From Chitinophagaceae bacterium (GTDB lineage Bacteria; Bacteroidota; Bacteroidia; Chitinophagales; Chitinophagaceae), in NCBI GenBank assembly GCA_947483345.1, contig CANKNL010000049.1:1-14158 (forward strand): a stretch of 14,158 nucleotides of DNA, given 5' to 3'. Shown one piece after another: positions 13,521 through 14,158 of the stretch (positions within the stretch are counted from its first letter, which is position 1; each line of letters begins with the position of its first letter). The translations under genes and the position numbers were made by a program. The notes beneath the pieces were generated by a model. That model worked only from the letters and a program-made list of their open reading frames with translations. It ran no database searches and had not been told where the DNA came from.

Positions 13521-14158
13521 CGATCAATACAGGGATTTTTAGTTCATGCCTTACCGTGTTTACAGTTTCACCATAAATAAAATCCTGTATGCCTGTATGA
13601 CCATGCGCACCCATAACCAACATATCGGCATTATTCAGTTTGGTAATGCGCACGATTTCTTTTGCCCTGTTTTTATAGCCAAGAAAACCGGTAGCTGTAA
13701 CTCCCTGTGCTTTTAATTGCAAAATATAATTATCCAGGTGTTCCTTGTCTTTTCGCGATTCGTAATCATCACTCTCATCCCCAAAAACTTTGGCAGAGGC
13801 ACTTTCAACAATGTGAATTAAAAGAAACCGGGCATTTTCTTTACCCTGTCCCAGTGCGTAGGCCAATAATTTTTCATCGTTCTCACTAAAATCTAAGGCA
13901 ATGGCTATGTTATTAAAACTGGGTATAACCAGGTTTTTAAGTCTATTAATTTCGGGGTGTATGGTAATGGTGCCCGTAGTTTTTGATTTTGTAATAAATG
14001 GATAAATGATGATGTAAACTAAGAGTGCCATACAGATTAAAGCACCTAAACTCAGTAGGGCCTTTTGCCAAAAAGCACCATGTATGAAGAGGGTGCTCAT
14101 TTCGTTTGCCAACATTTTTAAGTTTAAAAATACAAGCACAGATGCAATTAGCCAGGCA
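13510..14158 (-). CDS. Membrane transporter C-terminus (Nramp-like) fused to universal stress protein domain, 5' truncated
   Basis: The minus-strand frame ends with TAA at 13512-13510 and is still open at the right edge; the GTG at 14139 is an internal codon, and AWLIAS precedes it. Of 215 visible residues, about 1-56 are two hydrophobic helices (AWLIASVLVFLNLKML, then KALLSLGALICMALLVYIII). These resemble the last membrane segments of Nramp/MntH divalent-metal transporters, which often read 'IA..L..LN.KLL' here. A linker leads to a universal stress protein domain (about 83-215): NIAIALDFSEND with the nucleotide-contacting Asp, and GAHGHTGIQDFIYGET, matching GxxG-x9-G with Glu-Thr instead of Ser/Thr next. 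ATP binding is therefore likely. Such a fusion would let the USP domain regulate metal uptake, which is inference. The transporter identity is provisional because only its end is seen. It overlaps the DUF922 gene tail-to-tail. Confidence 0.8.
   Translation of the reverse strand, partial: AWLIASVLVFLNLKMLANEMSTLFIHGAFWQKALLSLGALICMALLVYIIIYPFITKSKTTGTITIHPEINRLKNLVIPSFNNIAIALDFSENDEKLLAYALGQGKENARFLLIHIVESASAKVFGDESDDYESRKDKEHLDNYILQLKAQGVTATGFLGYKNRAKEIVRITKLNNADMLVMGAHGHTGIQDFIYGETVNTVRHELKIPVLIVNL

Overview
The window looks like an AT-rich chromosomal segment from a member of the Bacteroidota, most likely a Chitinophagaceae-type soil or freshwater bacterium. This is an inference. It rests on the protein families (BNR/sortilin-like secreted 'glycosyl hydrolase', GH92 mannosidase with appended modules, DUF922 protease, S24 regulator with a Bacteroidota-style tail), on one clear Bacteroidota promoter (TTTG-N19-TAnnTTTG), and on the near absence of strong Shine-Dalgarno sequences. 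I saw no RNA genes, insertion sequences, CRISPR array or prophage. No gene-free stretch exceeds 300 bases; the longest is 6793-7052.

Left part (1-3740, all +): the 3' end of a secreted BNR/Asp-box protein, then a compact group of an XRE/S24 (LexA-like) regulator, a DinB-superfamily protein and a single-stranded DNA-binding protein. The regulator gene has two inverted repeats over its own promoter. A near-copy of the second lies just before dinB, so the group may be a small damage- or stress-responsive unit under an autocleavable repressor. Ssb is followed by a long inverted repeat.

Middle (3871-8528): a large secreted GH92 alpha-mannosidase (+) faces an APC-family amino-acid permease (-). 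Between them lie a 12-bp tandem duplication, a near-perfect 47-bp palindrome and a bidirectional intrinsic terminator, all abutting.

Right part (8668-13520, all +): five closely spaced genes encode an SLC1-type dicarboxylate/amino-acid symporter, a DedA membrane protein, an MFS transporter (start overlapping the dedA stop), a GT9 heptosyltransferase-like enzyme and a small secreted DUF922 protein with HExxH. Gaps are 18, -1, 13 and 38 bases, so a transport/cell-envelope operon is plausible. The first of these diverges from the APC permease across a 139-base region holding a dyad repeat. The last overlaps tail-to-tail with a gene entering from the right edge on the minus strand, which joins a membrane C-terminus resembling an Nramp metal transporter to a universal stress protein domain.

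Most genes are ordinary members of known families. The most rewarding points for follow-up are the operator-like repeats of the S24/dinB/ssb group, the structured elements at 3747-3815 and 6941-7031, and the transporter-USP fusion.
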